A stretch of 64,000 nucleotides of DNA from Actinopolymorpha cephalotaxi (lineage in GTDB: Bacteria; Actinomycetota; Actinomycetes; Propionibacteriales; Actinopolymorphaceae). The notes beneath the pieces were generated by a model. It saw only the letters and a program-made list of their open reading frames with translations. It did not search any database and was not told the DNA's origin. The position numbers were made by a program, and so were the translations under genes. Position 1 is the first letter of the stretch. Each line of letters opens with the position of its first letter. The stretch is from NCBI RefSeq assembly GCF_013408535.1, contig NZ_JACBZA010000001.1:6036850-6100849 (forward strand), written 5' to 3'. Below, one piece after another: positions 46,980 through 55,800 of the stretch.

Positions 46980-48209
46980 CTAAGCCGAGGCGTACCGCTG
47001 CTTGCGGCGCAGCAGCGGACGCTCGACGAACCGGTACGACAGGCCGGCCATCGCGAACGCCCCACCGACGACCAGCATCACCTCGACCTGCGGCACCAGG
47101 TGCAGCGTGCCGACGTAGGCGAGGATCGGGTAGTGCCACAGGTAGAGGCCGTAGCTGAGCCGCTGCCCCACCCAGGCCAGTGGCGGCAACGCCAGCAGCC
47201 GGCTCAACGGATGGCGCCGGTCCAGCACCAGGACCGCCAGCACCGTGGCGGTGAGCACCGCGACCGCGAGGAACCCGAACGTGTACCACGCCGGGGTCCA
47301 CCCGTCGACCCAGCCGGTGATCCGCAGCCGCCACGCGACCAGGCCGAGCGCGGCCGCGGCCACCCAGGCCAGCCGGCCGGCCCAGGTGCGGATCCGGGCG
47401 ACCGCCGTCTCGTCGTCGCGCAGGTGCCACAGGACCAGGGCGAGCAGGCATCCGACCAGGAGCTGGTCGGCGCGGGTGTCGAAACCGTTGTAGATGCGGT
47501 GCGCGGCGTCGTCCTCCCAGATCAGCAGCCGGAGAACCGTCGGCGCGAGGCACAGGCCGCCGACGACGGCGAGGACGGTCCGGGATCTCAGCCTGCCCAG
47601 CAACGCGCGGAGCACGATCGGCCAGGCGAGGTAGAACTGCTCCTCCACGGCCAGCGACCAGGTGTGCGGCAACGCTCCCATCGTGTCGCCGTACGGACCC
47701 GGCTGCCCGGCCCGGACGAGGTTGGCGACGTAGGTCGCGGCCAGCAGCGCTGCCAGCCACTGTCCCTCGAACGCCCGCAGCGGGGTGGCCAGCGCGAGCA
47801 CCGCGACCAGCCCGCACAGCACCATCAGCGCGGGCGCCAGCCGCAGGAACCGCCGGGTGTAGAAGCGCCGCAGCCCGATCCGGCCGGTCCGCTCGTACTC
47901 GGTGACCAGCAGCGTGGTGATGACGAACCCGCTGATGCCGAAGAACACGTCCACACCGACCGATCCGCCGGGCAGCAGATCCGGGCGCAGGTGACCGGTG
48001 ACGACCGCCCCGGCCGCGACCGCGCGCAGCCCGTCCACGCCGGCGCTGCGGACGTCCAGCGGACGAGCGGGCCGCGCCGGGAGAGTCGGGGGAGCCGACG
48101 GAGCCGACGGGCCGGTCCGTACGCCTCCACCGGTCGTGGGGCGCGCGTCCGTCGGCGCGACGTCGGTGGCCTGGGCGGGTGGCGGCGCTGCGGAGGTCAT
48201 CACCGCCAC
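46980..48209 (-). CDS. Acyltransferase 3 family membrane protein (OafA/YrhL-like)
   Basis: A ~409-residue protein. After a 50-residue Ala/Pro-rich cytoplasmic lead comes the acyltransferase_3 domain of about ten helices: AVVTGHLRPDLLPGGSVGVDVFFGIS with the catalytic His region, FYTRRFLRLAPAL and TWSLAVEEQFYLAWP. Such enzymes O-acylate cell-surface sugars or lipids. The outer SGNH domain of larger members is absent. Start is the GTG at 48209 or the ATG at 48200. Confidence 0.88.
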   Translation of the reverse strand: MAVMTSAAPPPAQATDVAPTDARPTTGGGVRTGPSAPSAPPTLPARPARPLDVRSAGVDGLRAVAAGAVVTGHLRPDLLPGGSVGVDVFFGISGFVITTLLVTEYERTGRIGLRRFYTRRFLRLAPALMVLCGLVAVLALATPLRAFEGQWLAALLAATYVANLVRAGQPGPYGDTMGALPHTWSLAVEEQFYLAWPIVLRALLGRLRSRTVLAVVGGLCLAPTVLRLLIWEDDAAHRIYNGFDTRADQLLVGCLLALVLWHLRDDETAVARIRTWAGRLAWVAAAALGLVAWRLRITGWVDGWTPAWYTFGFLAVAVLTATVLAVLVLDRRHPLSRLLALPPLAWVGQRLSYGLYLWHYPILAYVGTLHLVPQVEVMLVVGGAFAMAGLSYRFVERPLLRRKQRYASA

Positions 48210-48290
48210 GCTTCCGTCCGCACCTGAACGGACACCCAGACGAACCTGAACGACACCTGTGACCCGAAGTGATCCTTTTCACCGGTCTCG

Positions 48291-48306
48291 ACTTGAATAG
48301 ACCAGT
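48291..48306. promoter_or_regulatory. DasR/NagR-type (GntR) operator-like site
   Basis: Read on the minus strand, ACTGGTCTATTCAAGT agrees at 13 of 16 positions with the dre consensus ACTGGTCTAGACCAGT of GntR/HutC regulators of amino-sugar genes; the left half-site is perfect. A second TTGGACCAA element follows at once. It lies 120 bp before the NagB-like gene whose cassette encodes a GntR/UTRA regulator, and it could also act on the divergent acyltransferase gene. Confidence 0.45.
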
Positions 48307-48354
48307 TGGACCAATTAGGGTCCGAGCGGCGAACCGAGAACGTGGCAAGTACGA

Positions 48355-48394
48355 GACACCGACACACCGAGACACCGAAACACCGAAACACCGA
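48355..48394. repeat. Five tandem 8-bp units NACACCGA
   Basis: GACACCGA, CACACCGA, GACACCGA, AACACCGA, AACACCGA lie head to tail between the operator-like site and the NagB-like gene. A period near one helical turn less two bases is too short for simple factor arrays; function unknown. It lies in the 216-bp divergent gap 48210-48425. Confidence 0.75.
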
Positions 48395-48425
48395 GAAGCC
48401 CAGACGAGCCGGGAGGTGGTGGGCC

Positions 48426-49265
48426 GTGCGGATCAGGCCGACCCTGTTCACCGATGCCGACGCACTCGGCCGGGCACTTGCGGCCGAGATCGCCGACGGC
48501 ATCGAGGCGGCCAACTCACGCGGCCGGCGTTATCTCCTCGGCTGCCCGGGCGGGCGCAGCGCGATGACGACCTACGCGGCACTCGCCGACCAGGTGCGCA
48601 TCCGCCGGGTGGACCTGTCCGGCCTGGTGATCGTGATGATGGACGAGTACGTCGAGGCCGGGCCCACGTCCGGGACCTTCGGGTGCGTCGCCGACCACCT
48701 CGCGCACAGCTGTCGCGGCTTCGGCCGGGACCTGATCGCGGCGCCGCTGTCCGCCGCCGCGGGCCCGGAAAGAGGCGTGCGCGAGGACCACCTGTGGGTG
48801 CCCGACCCGGCCGACCCCGCCGCGTACGACCGGCAACTCACCGCCGCCGGAGGCATCGACCTGTTCATCCTCGCCTCCGGCGCCTCCGACGGGCACGTGG
48901 CGTTCAACCCGCCCGGAACCCCCACCGACGCGGAGACCCGGATCGTGCCGCTCGCGCCGAGCACCCGCCAGGACAACCTGGTGACGTTCCCGCATCTGCG
49001 CACCCTCGACCGGGTCCCGACGCACGGCGTCGGCGTCGGCGTGGCCACCATCCGCACGCAGTCCCGCCGGGCGGTCATGGTGGTGCACGGCGCGGACAAG
49101 GCGCGGGCCGCCGCACAGGTGGCCGCCGCCGACGGCTACGACCCGGCGTGGCCGGCGACGATCGTCAGCGAGTGCGCCCGCCCCGGCCTGTACGTCGACC
49201 AGGCGGCCGCCGTCGGGCTCGGTCGCGGTGATCCCACCCATCCGCTGATCAGCCGCGGCGAATGA
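48426..49265 (+). CDS. Glucosamine-6-phosphate deaminase-like protein (NagB/6-phosphogluconolactonase fold)
   Basis: A 279-residue sugar-phosphate isomerase/deaminase. The NagB signatures are present: VIVMMDEYVE and ASGASDGHVAFNPPG. It would convert an amino-sugar 6-phosphate such as GlcN6P to a keto-sugar phosphate plus ammonia. It is clearly diverged from standard NagB, so the exact sugar is uncertain. GTG start, GGGAGG ten bases upstream. It is first in a plus-strand cassette with GH4, BadF-type kinase and GntR genes. Confidence 0.82.
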   Translation: MRIRPTLFTDADALGRALAAEIADGIEAANSRGRRYLLGCPGGRSAMTTYAALADQVRIRRVDLSGLVIVMMDEYVEAGPTSGTFGCVADHLAHSCRGFGRDLIAAPLSAAAGPERGVREDHLWVPDPADPAAYDRQLTAAGGIDLFILASGASDGHVAFNPPGTPTDAETRIVPLAPSTRQDNLVTFPHLRTLDRVPTHGVGVGVATIRTQSRRAVMVVHGADKARAAAQVAAADGYDPAWPATIVSECARPGLYVDQAAAVGLGRGDPTHPLISRGE

Positions 49266-49309
49266 CGAGGCCACGACAGCCACGACAGAGCCACGGCGGA
49301 CCCACGTCC

Positions 49310-49323
49310 GTTTCACGAGAAAC
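49310..49323. other. parS-like site (one mismatch) outside parAB
   Basis: GTTTCACGAGAAAC differs from parS only at one central base, breaking the CACGTG core. It is in the 88-bp intergenic gap before the GH4 gene, 45 kb from parA. Streptomyces has many parS sites spread over the origin region. The mismatch at the centre makes ParB binding uncertain. Confidence 0.4.
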
Positions 49324-49353
49324 CCTGACAGTACGAAGCTCGGAGGACCACTG

Positions 49354-50655
49354 ATGGCCCGGATCAAACTTGCCTACCTCGGTGGCGGCTCGACACGTGC
49401 CGCCGGGACGATGGCGTCGTTCGTGCACCACGGCGCGGAGTTCGACGGGTCGGAGGTCGTCCTCATCGACCTGGACGCGGACCGGCTGGCCCTGGTCAAG
49501 CAGTTGGCCGAGCGGATGGCACGCAACGCCGGCCTCGACCTCACCATCACCGCCACCACCGACCGGCGCGAGGGCCTGCGCGACTGCGACGCCGTACTCT
49601 CCAGCTTCCGGCCCGGCGGTTTCGAGGCCCGCGCCCTCGACGAGCGCATCCCCCTCAAGCACGGGGTGATCGGCCAGGAGACGCAGGGGCCCGGCGGCTT
49701 CTTCATGGCCCTGCGGTCGATCGCGGTGATGAAGGGCGTCGCCGACGACCTCGCCGCCGTCGCGCCGAACGCCCGGATCTTCAACTACACCAACCCGGTC
49801 AACATCGTCGCCCAGGCGATGACCAGCTACACCGACATCCCGATCGTGTCGCTGTGCGAGGGGCCGATCATCTTCCCGCGCGGGGTCGCCGAGGCAGCGG
49901 GCCTGGACCCCGACCTGTTGAAGACGACCATGGTGGGGATCAACCACAACTGCTGGAGCACCGAGCACACCTACGAGGGCAAGGACCTGATCCCGCTGCT
50001 GCGCGACGCCTACGAGGCACGCCGGGACGACCCGGCCGTGCCCGCGGACACGAAGCGGCTGCTGCAGCTCGCGGTCACGATGGAGTCGGTGCCGTCGTAC
50101 TACTTCCTCAACTACTACTTCCGCGACGAGGTGCTGCGGCACCTGCGGGGCAAGCCGACCACCCGCGCGGAGGACATCGTGGCGGCGGTGCCGGGTTACT
50201 GGCAGCACTACACCGAGCAGGCGACCTCGGAGGCGCCCGAGCTCGACCCGGCACGTTCGCGTGGCGGCATCCACGAGCTCGAGCTCGCCATCGACGCGAT
50301 GAACGCCTTCTACAACGACACCGGCGAGGTGCTCCCGGTCAACCTGCCCAACACCGGCGGCGTCCTGCCCGGCTTCGACGAGGAGGTCGTGGTGGAAGTG
50401 CCGACCCACGTGGACGCGAGCGGTTTCCGGGCGCTGCCGCAGAAGCCGTTGCCGCACGCGGTCCGCGGACTGGTCCAGGCCCTGGCCGAACACCAGGTGC
50501 TGGCCGCCAAGGCGGGCTGGGAAGGCGACGCGACCGCCGGGGTCCGTGCGCTGGCGGCGCACCCGCTGGTGCCCACGCTGCCGGTGGCCGAGGAGCTGTA
50601 CGCCGAGATGGCCCACGCCCACGCCGCACACCTGCCCGAGCGGCTGCTGCCGTAG
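49354..50655 (+). CDS. Glycoside hydrolase family 4 (6-phospho-beta-glucosidase-like)
   Basis: A 433-residue NAD- and metal-dependent GH4 enzyme. The Rossmann start is KLAYLGGGSTRAAG; NYTNPVNI, CEGPIIFPRG (metal Cys) and VGINHNCW (metal His) follow. GH4 enzymes cleave glycosides by a redox-elimination path, often with a 6-phosphate on the sugar. In this cassette the substrate may be an amino-sugar disaccharide or its phosphate. GGAGG precedes the ATG, and the next gene starts immediately after the stop. Confidence 0.88.
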   Translation: MARIKLAYLGGGSTRAAGTMASFVHHGAEFDGSEVVLIDLDADRLALVKQLAERMARNAGLDLTITATTDRREGLRDCDAVLSSFRPGGFEARALDERIPLKHGVIGQETQGPGGFFMALRSIAVMKGVADDLAAVAPNARIFNYTNPVNIVAQAMTSYTDIPIVSLCEGPIIFPRGVAEAAGLDPDLLKTTMVGINHNCWSTEHTYEGKDLIPLLRDAYEARRDDPAVPADTKRLLQLAVTMESVPSYYFLNYYFRDEVLRHLRGKPTTRAEDIVAAVPGYWQHYTEQATSEAPELDPARSRGGIHELELAIDAMNAFYNDTGEVLPVNLPNTGGVLPGFDEEVVVEVPTHVDASGFRALPQKPLPHAVRGLVQALAEHQVLAAKAGWEGDATAGVRALAAHPLVPTLPVAEELYAEMAHAHAAHLPERLLP

Positions 50656-51741
50656 ATGGAGCCACTGCACCTCGGCGTGGACGCCGGGAACAGCAAGACG
50701 GTCGCCCTGCTCTGCGACGAGGACGGTCGCGTCGTCGGGTACGCCCGCTCCGGCAACGGTGACATCTACGGCGCGGAGTCAGCGGCGGCCGCCGTGGACG
50801 CGGTCGTCGCCGCCGTCAAGGACGCGTTGACAACGGCCGGTGCCCGGGAGGGCGACGTACGTGCGTCGGCGTTCCGGCTGGCCGGGGTGGACTGGCCCGA
50901 GGACCACGCGTACTGGATGGACGCCCTCGCCCGTCGGCTGCCCGCCCTGCGCACGCCGTCGGTGCTCAACGACGGGTTCGCCGCCATTCGGTGCGGGGGG
51001 CCGGGCGGAGCGGGTGTCGCCGGGGACGCCGTCGGCGCCATCGGTGCCGGGGTCGCCGTGATCGGTGGTACCGGCTCGGCGGTGGCCGGGCGCGGCCCGA
51101 CGGGTACGGAATGGAGCATGAGCTTCTGGATCCAGGACGCGCACGGCGCCTCCGGCCTGGTGGGGAGCGCGTTGCGCGCGGTCTACCGCGCCGAGCTCGA
51201 CCTCGGCCCGGCAACGGCGCTGACCGCGCGGCTGCTGGCGTTCTTCGGCGCCACCGACGTCGAGGCCCTGCTGCACTCGTTCACCGGCCGGGAGACCGGC
51301 CACGGCTGGGCCCGGCAGGCCGCCGCCGCGCGGGAGGTGGTCGCGGCCGCCGTCGAAGGGGACGAGGTGGCCGCGGCGCTGGTCCTCGACCAGGGCCGGC
51401 ACCTGGCCGACTACGCCCGGGTCACCGCCCGGCGGGTCGGCTTCGCCGTCGACGCGGTGCCCGCGGACGGTGTGGATGATGCTGACGGTGTGGATGCCGG
51501 ACCGGGCGTTCCGGTCGTCCTCGCCGGACCGGTCCTGTGTGCGGCGGGTTCGCCGGTGACGGCCGCGCTGCTGGACGCCCTGCCGCGGGTCTTCCCGGCG
51601 GCCCGTCCGCGTCTGGCCACCCTGCCCCCGGTGTCCGGCGCGGTCCTGGACGCGCTGGCCGATGCCGGCGTCGGTCTCGTACCCGCCGTGTATGAACGGC
51701 TGCGGGACACCGCGCCGCCCCCGGCGTTCCTGGCCACCTGA
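50656..51741 (+). CDS. BadF/BadG-type ATPase, N-acetylglucosamine kinase-like
   Basis: A 361-residue ASKHA-fold protein. The phosphate-1 loop is LGVDAGNSKTVALL, with GGTGSAVAGRG as phosphate-2 and VVLAGPVLCA near the C-terminus, as in eukaryote-type GlcNAc kinases. It probably phosphorylates an amino sugar. The ATG follows the GH4 TAG directly with no gap, so translation is coupled. The Ala/Gly-rich insert near residue 115 (GGPGGAGVAGDAVGAIGAG) is unusual. Confidence 0.82.
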   Translation: MEPLHLGVDAGNSKTVALLCDEDGRVVGYARSGNGDIYGAESAAAAVDAVVAAVKDALTTAGAREGDVRASAFRLAGVDWPEDHAYWMDALARRLPALRTPSVLNDGFAAIRCGGPGGAGVAGDAVGAIGAGVAVIGGTGSAVAGRGPTGTEWSMSFWIQDAHGASGLVGSALRAVYRAELDLGPATALTARLLAFFGATDVEALLHSFTGRETGHGWARQAAAAREVVAAAVEGDEVAAALVLDQGRHLADYARVTARRVGFAVDAVPADGVDDADGVDAGPGVPVVLAGPVLCAAGSPVTAALLDALPRVFPAARPRLATLPPVSGAVLDALADAGVGLVPAVYERLRDTAPPPAFLAT

Positions 51742-51751
51742 GCGGGTCCAG

Positions 51752-52549
51752 ATGGGTACGAACGACCCGGCCCGGGCGGCTGCCGCACCCACCGCCGACC
51801 TCACCGCCGGCACCGACTCCGACGGCGCCGGCGTCGGCAGCGCGGCGGCACTGGCGTACGCCCGCCTGGCCGGCGCGCTGCGCCGCGGCGTCTACCCGGA
51901 AGGGACCCGGCTGCCCGGTGAACGCGACCTTGCGGGCCAGGTCGGCGTCAGCCGGATGACGCTGCGCCAGGCGCTGGCCCGCCTGGCCGGGGAGGGGCAC
52001 CTCGAACGCTCCGCGCAGCGCGGCTGGTTCGTTCCCCGGCGGATGGTCGGCGAACCTCCGAGCGTCCTGCAGAGCTTCACCGAGATGGCCAGGTCGCGCG
52101 GCCTGCGCCCGACGTCGCGGGTGCTGAGCACGCAGTCGCGTCCGGCCACGCCGGAGGAGGCGCGGCGCCTCGGCCTGGCCGGGGCGTCGACGGTGCTGGA
52201 GATCCGCCGGCTGCGCGGGCTGGACGACGCACCCGTCTGCCTGGACACGACGGTCCTCGCCGGTGACCGGTCCGGTGGGTTGGACGGCGCGGACCTGACC
52301 GATCGGTCGCTGTACGAGGCGCTGCACACCCTGTGCGGGGTGGCGGTGGCCCGTAGTTCCTACACGGTCCAGGCGCACGCGGCCGCGCCGGAGCCGGCCC
52401 GGCTGCTCGACCTGGCCGTCGGTGCGCCCGTGCTGGTCGGTTCGGAGGTCGCCTACGACACCGACGACCTGCCGGTGCTGTGCGGCACGACGCTCTACCG
52501 CGGGGACGCCTACCGCTTCCAGGCCGACCTCTACCGCCCGTTGTCCTGA
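51752..52549 (+). CDS. GntR-family regulator with UTRA domain
   Basis: A 265-residue HutC-subfamily regulator. The winged helix is at about residues 25-90 (YARLAGALRRGVYPEGTRLPGERDLA...GVSRMTLRQALARL), followed by a UTRA effector domain ending YRGDAYRFQADLYRP. DasR/NagR-type members sense amino-sugar phosphates. Last gene of the cassette, 10 bp after the kinase; the likely operator is the dre-like site at 48291. The Ala/Thr/Asp-rich first 25 residues are probably flexible. Confidence 0.9.
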   Translation: MGTNDPARAAAAPTADLTAGTDSDGAGVGSAAALAYARLAGALRRGVYPEGTRLPGERDLAGQVGVSRMTLRQALARLAGEGHLERSAQRGWFVPRRMVGEPPSVLQSFTEMARSRGLRPTSRVLSTQSRPATPEEARRLGLAGASTVLEIRRLRGLDDAPVCLDTTVLAGDRSGGLDGADLTDRSLYEALHTLCGVAVARSSYTVQAHAAAPEPARLLDLAVGAPVLVGSEVAYDTDDLPVLCGTTLYRGDAYRFQADLYRPLS

Positions 52550-52665
52550 CGCGGTGCCAGGCCGTCGTGGTGTACGCCCGATCCCGGCCATTTACGCAAC
52601 CGAAGCGTCTCAGCCCGTGACCTTCCCGGCCGCACCTCGTTGTTGCTGATGCCTGCCGCGTGGTT

Positions 52666-52679
52666 TGGCCACGTGGCCA
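52666..52679. promoter_or_regulatory. Perfect 14-bp palindrome before the SARP-like gene
   Basis: TGGCCACGTGGCCA lies in the 283-bp gap between the GntR gene and the SARP-like gene, 154 bp before the latter's start. It shares the CACGTG centre with parS but not its arms. An operator for an unknown regulator is inferred; the rest of the gap shows an A-rich patch near 52758 and nothing else. Confidence 0.4.
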
Positions 52680-52832
52680 GTTCGGGTCACCGGGCAACCT
52701 GACCGGGCCGCTCGCGCGAATCTGCGTTTGGGAGGCCCGGCGAACTACCATCATCTAGCGAAAAAGAGAACGGTACCTATCGGGCAGAACCGCAACGGAC
52801 CGGAGCTGCATCGTCTGCGCCATGGGGGTGGC

Positions 52833-55800
52833 ATGGGGACAGGCCTGCTGGACAGCGGGGACGTCGGACTCGACCGGATCGAGGTGCGCCTGCTCGGGCC
52901 ACTGCGGGTCCGCCGGCCCGACGGCTCCATCGTCGCCAGCGGCGCGTGGCGTACCGGCAAGACCACCGACCTGCTCCGGCTGCTCGCGCTGAACGCGGGC
53001 GAGCCGGTCCCGGCGATGACGTTGACCGAGACCCTGTGGCCCACGGTCGACGAGTCCCGGGCCCGGGCGAGCCTACGTACCGCCGCGTCCCAGATCCGCA
53101 AGGCGATGGGCGTCGACTGCGTGGGCCGCCGCTCCGGCGGACTGGTGCTGCTGGACGCCTGGGTGGACTCCGTCGCGTTCACCGGGCTGGCCGCCGACGC
53201 CGCCCGGGCCTACCGCGAGGGACGGCACGCCGACTGCCTGACCGTCACCCGCGAGGCGGAGGCGCTCTACGTCGACGACTTCCGGGCGTACGACGTCGAC
53301 TCGGTGTGGGCGAGCGAGCACCGCGAGCGGCTCGCGGTGACCTACCTGTCGCTGCTGTCCGACGCCGCCGACGCCGCGGTCGCGCTGGGCTGGATGCACG
53401 ACGCGGTGGAGTTCGCGTCCCGGGTGCTCGCCACCGACAGCTGGTCCGAGCGGGCGTACCGCGCACTGATGTACGGCTACGGCGGCCTCGGGCAGACTGC
53501 GCAGGCGCTGCGCGCGTTCGAGCGCTGCCGGGCCGTCCTCGCCGAGGAACTCGGCGCCGACCCCTCGCCGCAGACCCGGGCGGTGCATCTCCACCTGCTG
53601 TCGGCCGACCCGGTGACCCACACCGAGTGCCCGTTCGTCGGACGTACGGCGGAGTCGCGGTGGCTGGGCGACATCGTGCGGTCCACCGTCGGCAATGGCC
53701 TGCCGAGCATCGTGCACCTCGGAGGGGAGCCGGGTGTGGGCCGGTCCGCGCTGGTCGCGGAGGTGTGCCGGGCGCTCGACGTGCGGTTGATCCGCGCGGA
53801 CGGCGACGGCCCGAACCCCGGCCGCGCCGGCCGCGCAGACCGCGCAGACCTTGTGGACCGCGTCCTCATGAGTCTCGACCAGCGGCCGGACGGCGGCGAG
53901 CCACCCGAACGCCTCGCCGCCACGATGTCCCGTTCGGCGCCCACCGTCGTCCTCGTCCGGGAGAGCGAGGACACACCGCCGGTGTACCGGAACGCCCTGT
54001 GCCGGGCCGTGCTCCGGGCGACCGGGCCGGTCGTCGTCGTACTCGTCTCCGGCACCGGCAAGGACACCTGCGAGCTGCTCTACGTGCACCGGGGCGGCAC
54101 CGAGGTCGACCGCGTGCACCGGCTGGACCTGCCGCCCCTGGACGCGACCGAGCTCACCGAACTCGCCGAGGGCCTGCTCGCGGGTACGCCGACCGAGCCG
54201 CTGGTCGCGGAGTTGCTGGCGGTCAGTGGCGGCCTGCCCGGCCGGGCGATGGCCACCCTGAACACCTGGTCGCGGCGGGGACGCATCGTCTCCACCCCGG
54301 ACGGCCTGGCGCTGATGCCCGTGCGTGAGCGCGGTGCGTCCACCATGCCGGACCTCGACGACGTCGCCGTCCGGACCGACGACGGGCAGGGGGACATCGG
54401 GTCGGCTCCGCAGTCGGTCCTCGCCCGTGCGTTCGACCAGCTCGACGCGGAGTCGCTGACGGTTCTGCAGTACGCCGCACTGCTGGAGCGCCCGCTGACC
54501 CCGGAACTGCTCGTACCGCTGCTCCGGCCCGACGACCAGGCCACCGATACCACCATCGCCGCGGGAATCGCCGCGGGCACCACGGCGGGAACCTCCGCGT
54601 ACCCCTCCGGCGGACGAGCAGCCACCGACGTCGGCCACGCCACCGACGCAGCCGTGGAACGCGGGCGGATGCAGGCCCGCCTCGACCGGCTCGTCGACCT
54701 GGGCCTGCTGGTCCGTGACTACCGGGGCGCGGTGGCGTTCCGGGACCCGCTGCGACGGTCGGCGGTCCGTTACTGGCTGCGCCCCACCGTCCGGCGGCGG
54801 CTGCACGGCCGGATCGCCGCGCACGCCCCGATCCCGACCGGCGACCGGGTGCACCACTGGCTGGCGGCGGGTGAGCCGCAGCTGGCGTACCTCGCCGCCG
54901 TCGACGCGGCCAACGAGGCCGTGGCCGAGGACCTGCCCGACCAGGCGCGGGACTTCCTGCTGCGGGCCCGCGCGCTCGGCCCCGCCGACTCCGACGCCCT
55001 CGACCGCGCCGACCTGGACGAGCGGATCGCCGACGCCGAGGCGGCCATCGGCCGGCGGGAGGAGGCCCGGGAGACCTACGCCAGTGCGCTGCGGATCGCC
55101 CGTGCGCACGACCTGCCGGTGGAGAGCCGGCTCGTCCGCAAGCTGCGCACCCTGGACGACGCGCCCGGCCGCGACGCCGGTATGTCGGGTGGCTCCGGCC
55201 TGATCGCCCCTGGCGGCCCGGGTGGCGCCGACCGGTCCGTCCAGCACCTTCCGGCGCCGCCACCGGCCGGCGGCAACGGCGAGTTCGGTGTCGAGCCCGG
55301 CTCGCCGCCCACCGCCGACGCCGAACGCGTCCTGCGGGCGGCCGTCGAGGACGCCGACCAGGCAGCCGCCGCCGACGCCGGCGCGCACGCGCGATTGCTG
55401 TTCGCCCGCATCGTCGCCTTCCCCAGGCGCCGCCTCCACCAGGGCCGGCACCTGGCGCGGGAGGCACTCGCGCTGGCCACCCGCCCCGACCTGCGGGCGC
55501 AGGCCCTGCTGATCGCCAACCTTCCGGACGTCGTGCTGGGCAGTCCGAGCATCGTTGAACGCCCGCTGGCGGAGGCGGCCGAGCTGGCAGCGGGCGAGGG
55601 CATCCACCCGTCCCTGCTCGGCCGGATCAACCTGCTGCGCTGCCTGGCCGCGCACGACGCGGGCTCCCCGGCGTTCGAGCCGATGTGGGCCGAGTACCTC
55701 ACCGCGTACCCGCGGCCCGAGGACGACCCGTCGTTCGGATGGGCGCGGGTCCGGATCCACACCGAGCGCGGCGACCTCGAGGCCGCGCAGGTGGCCGACC

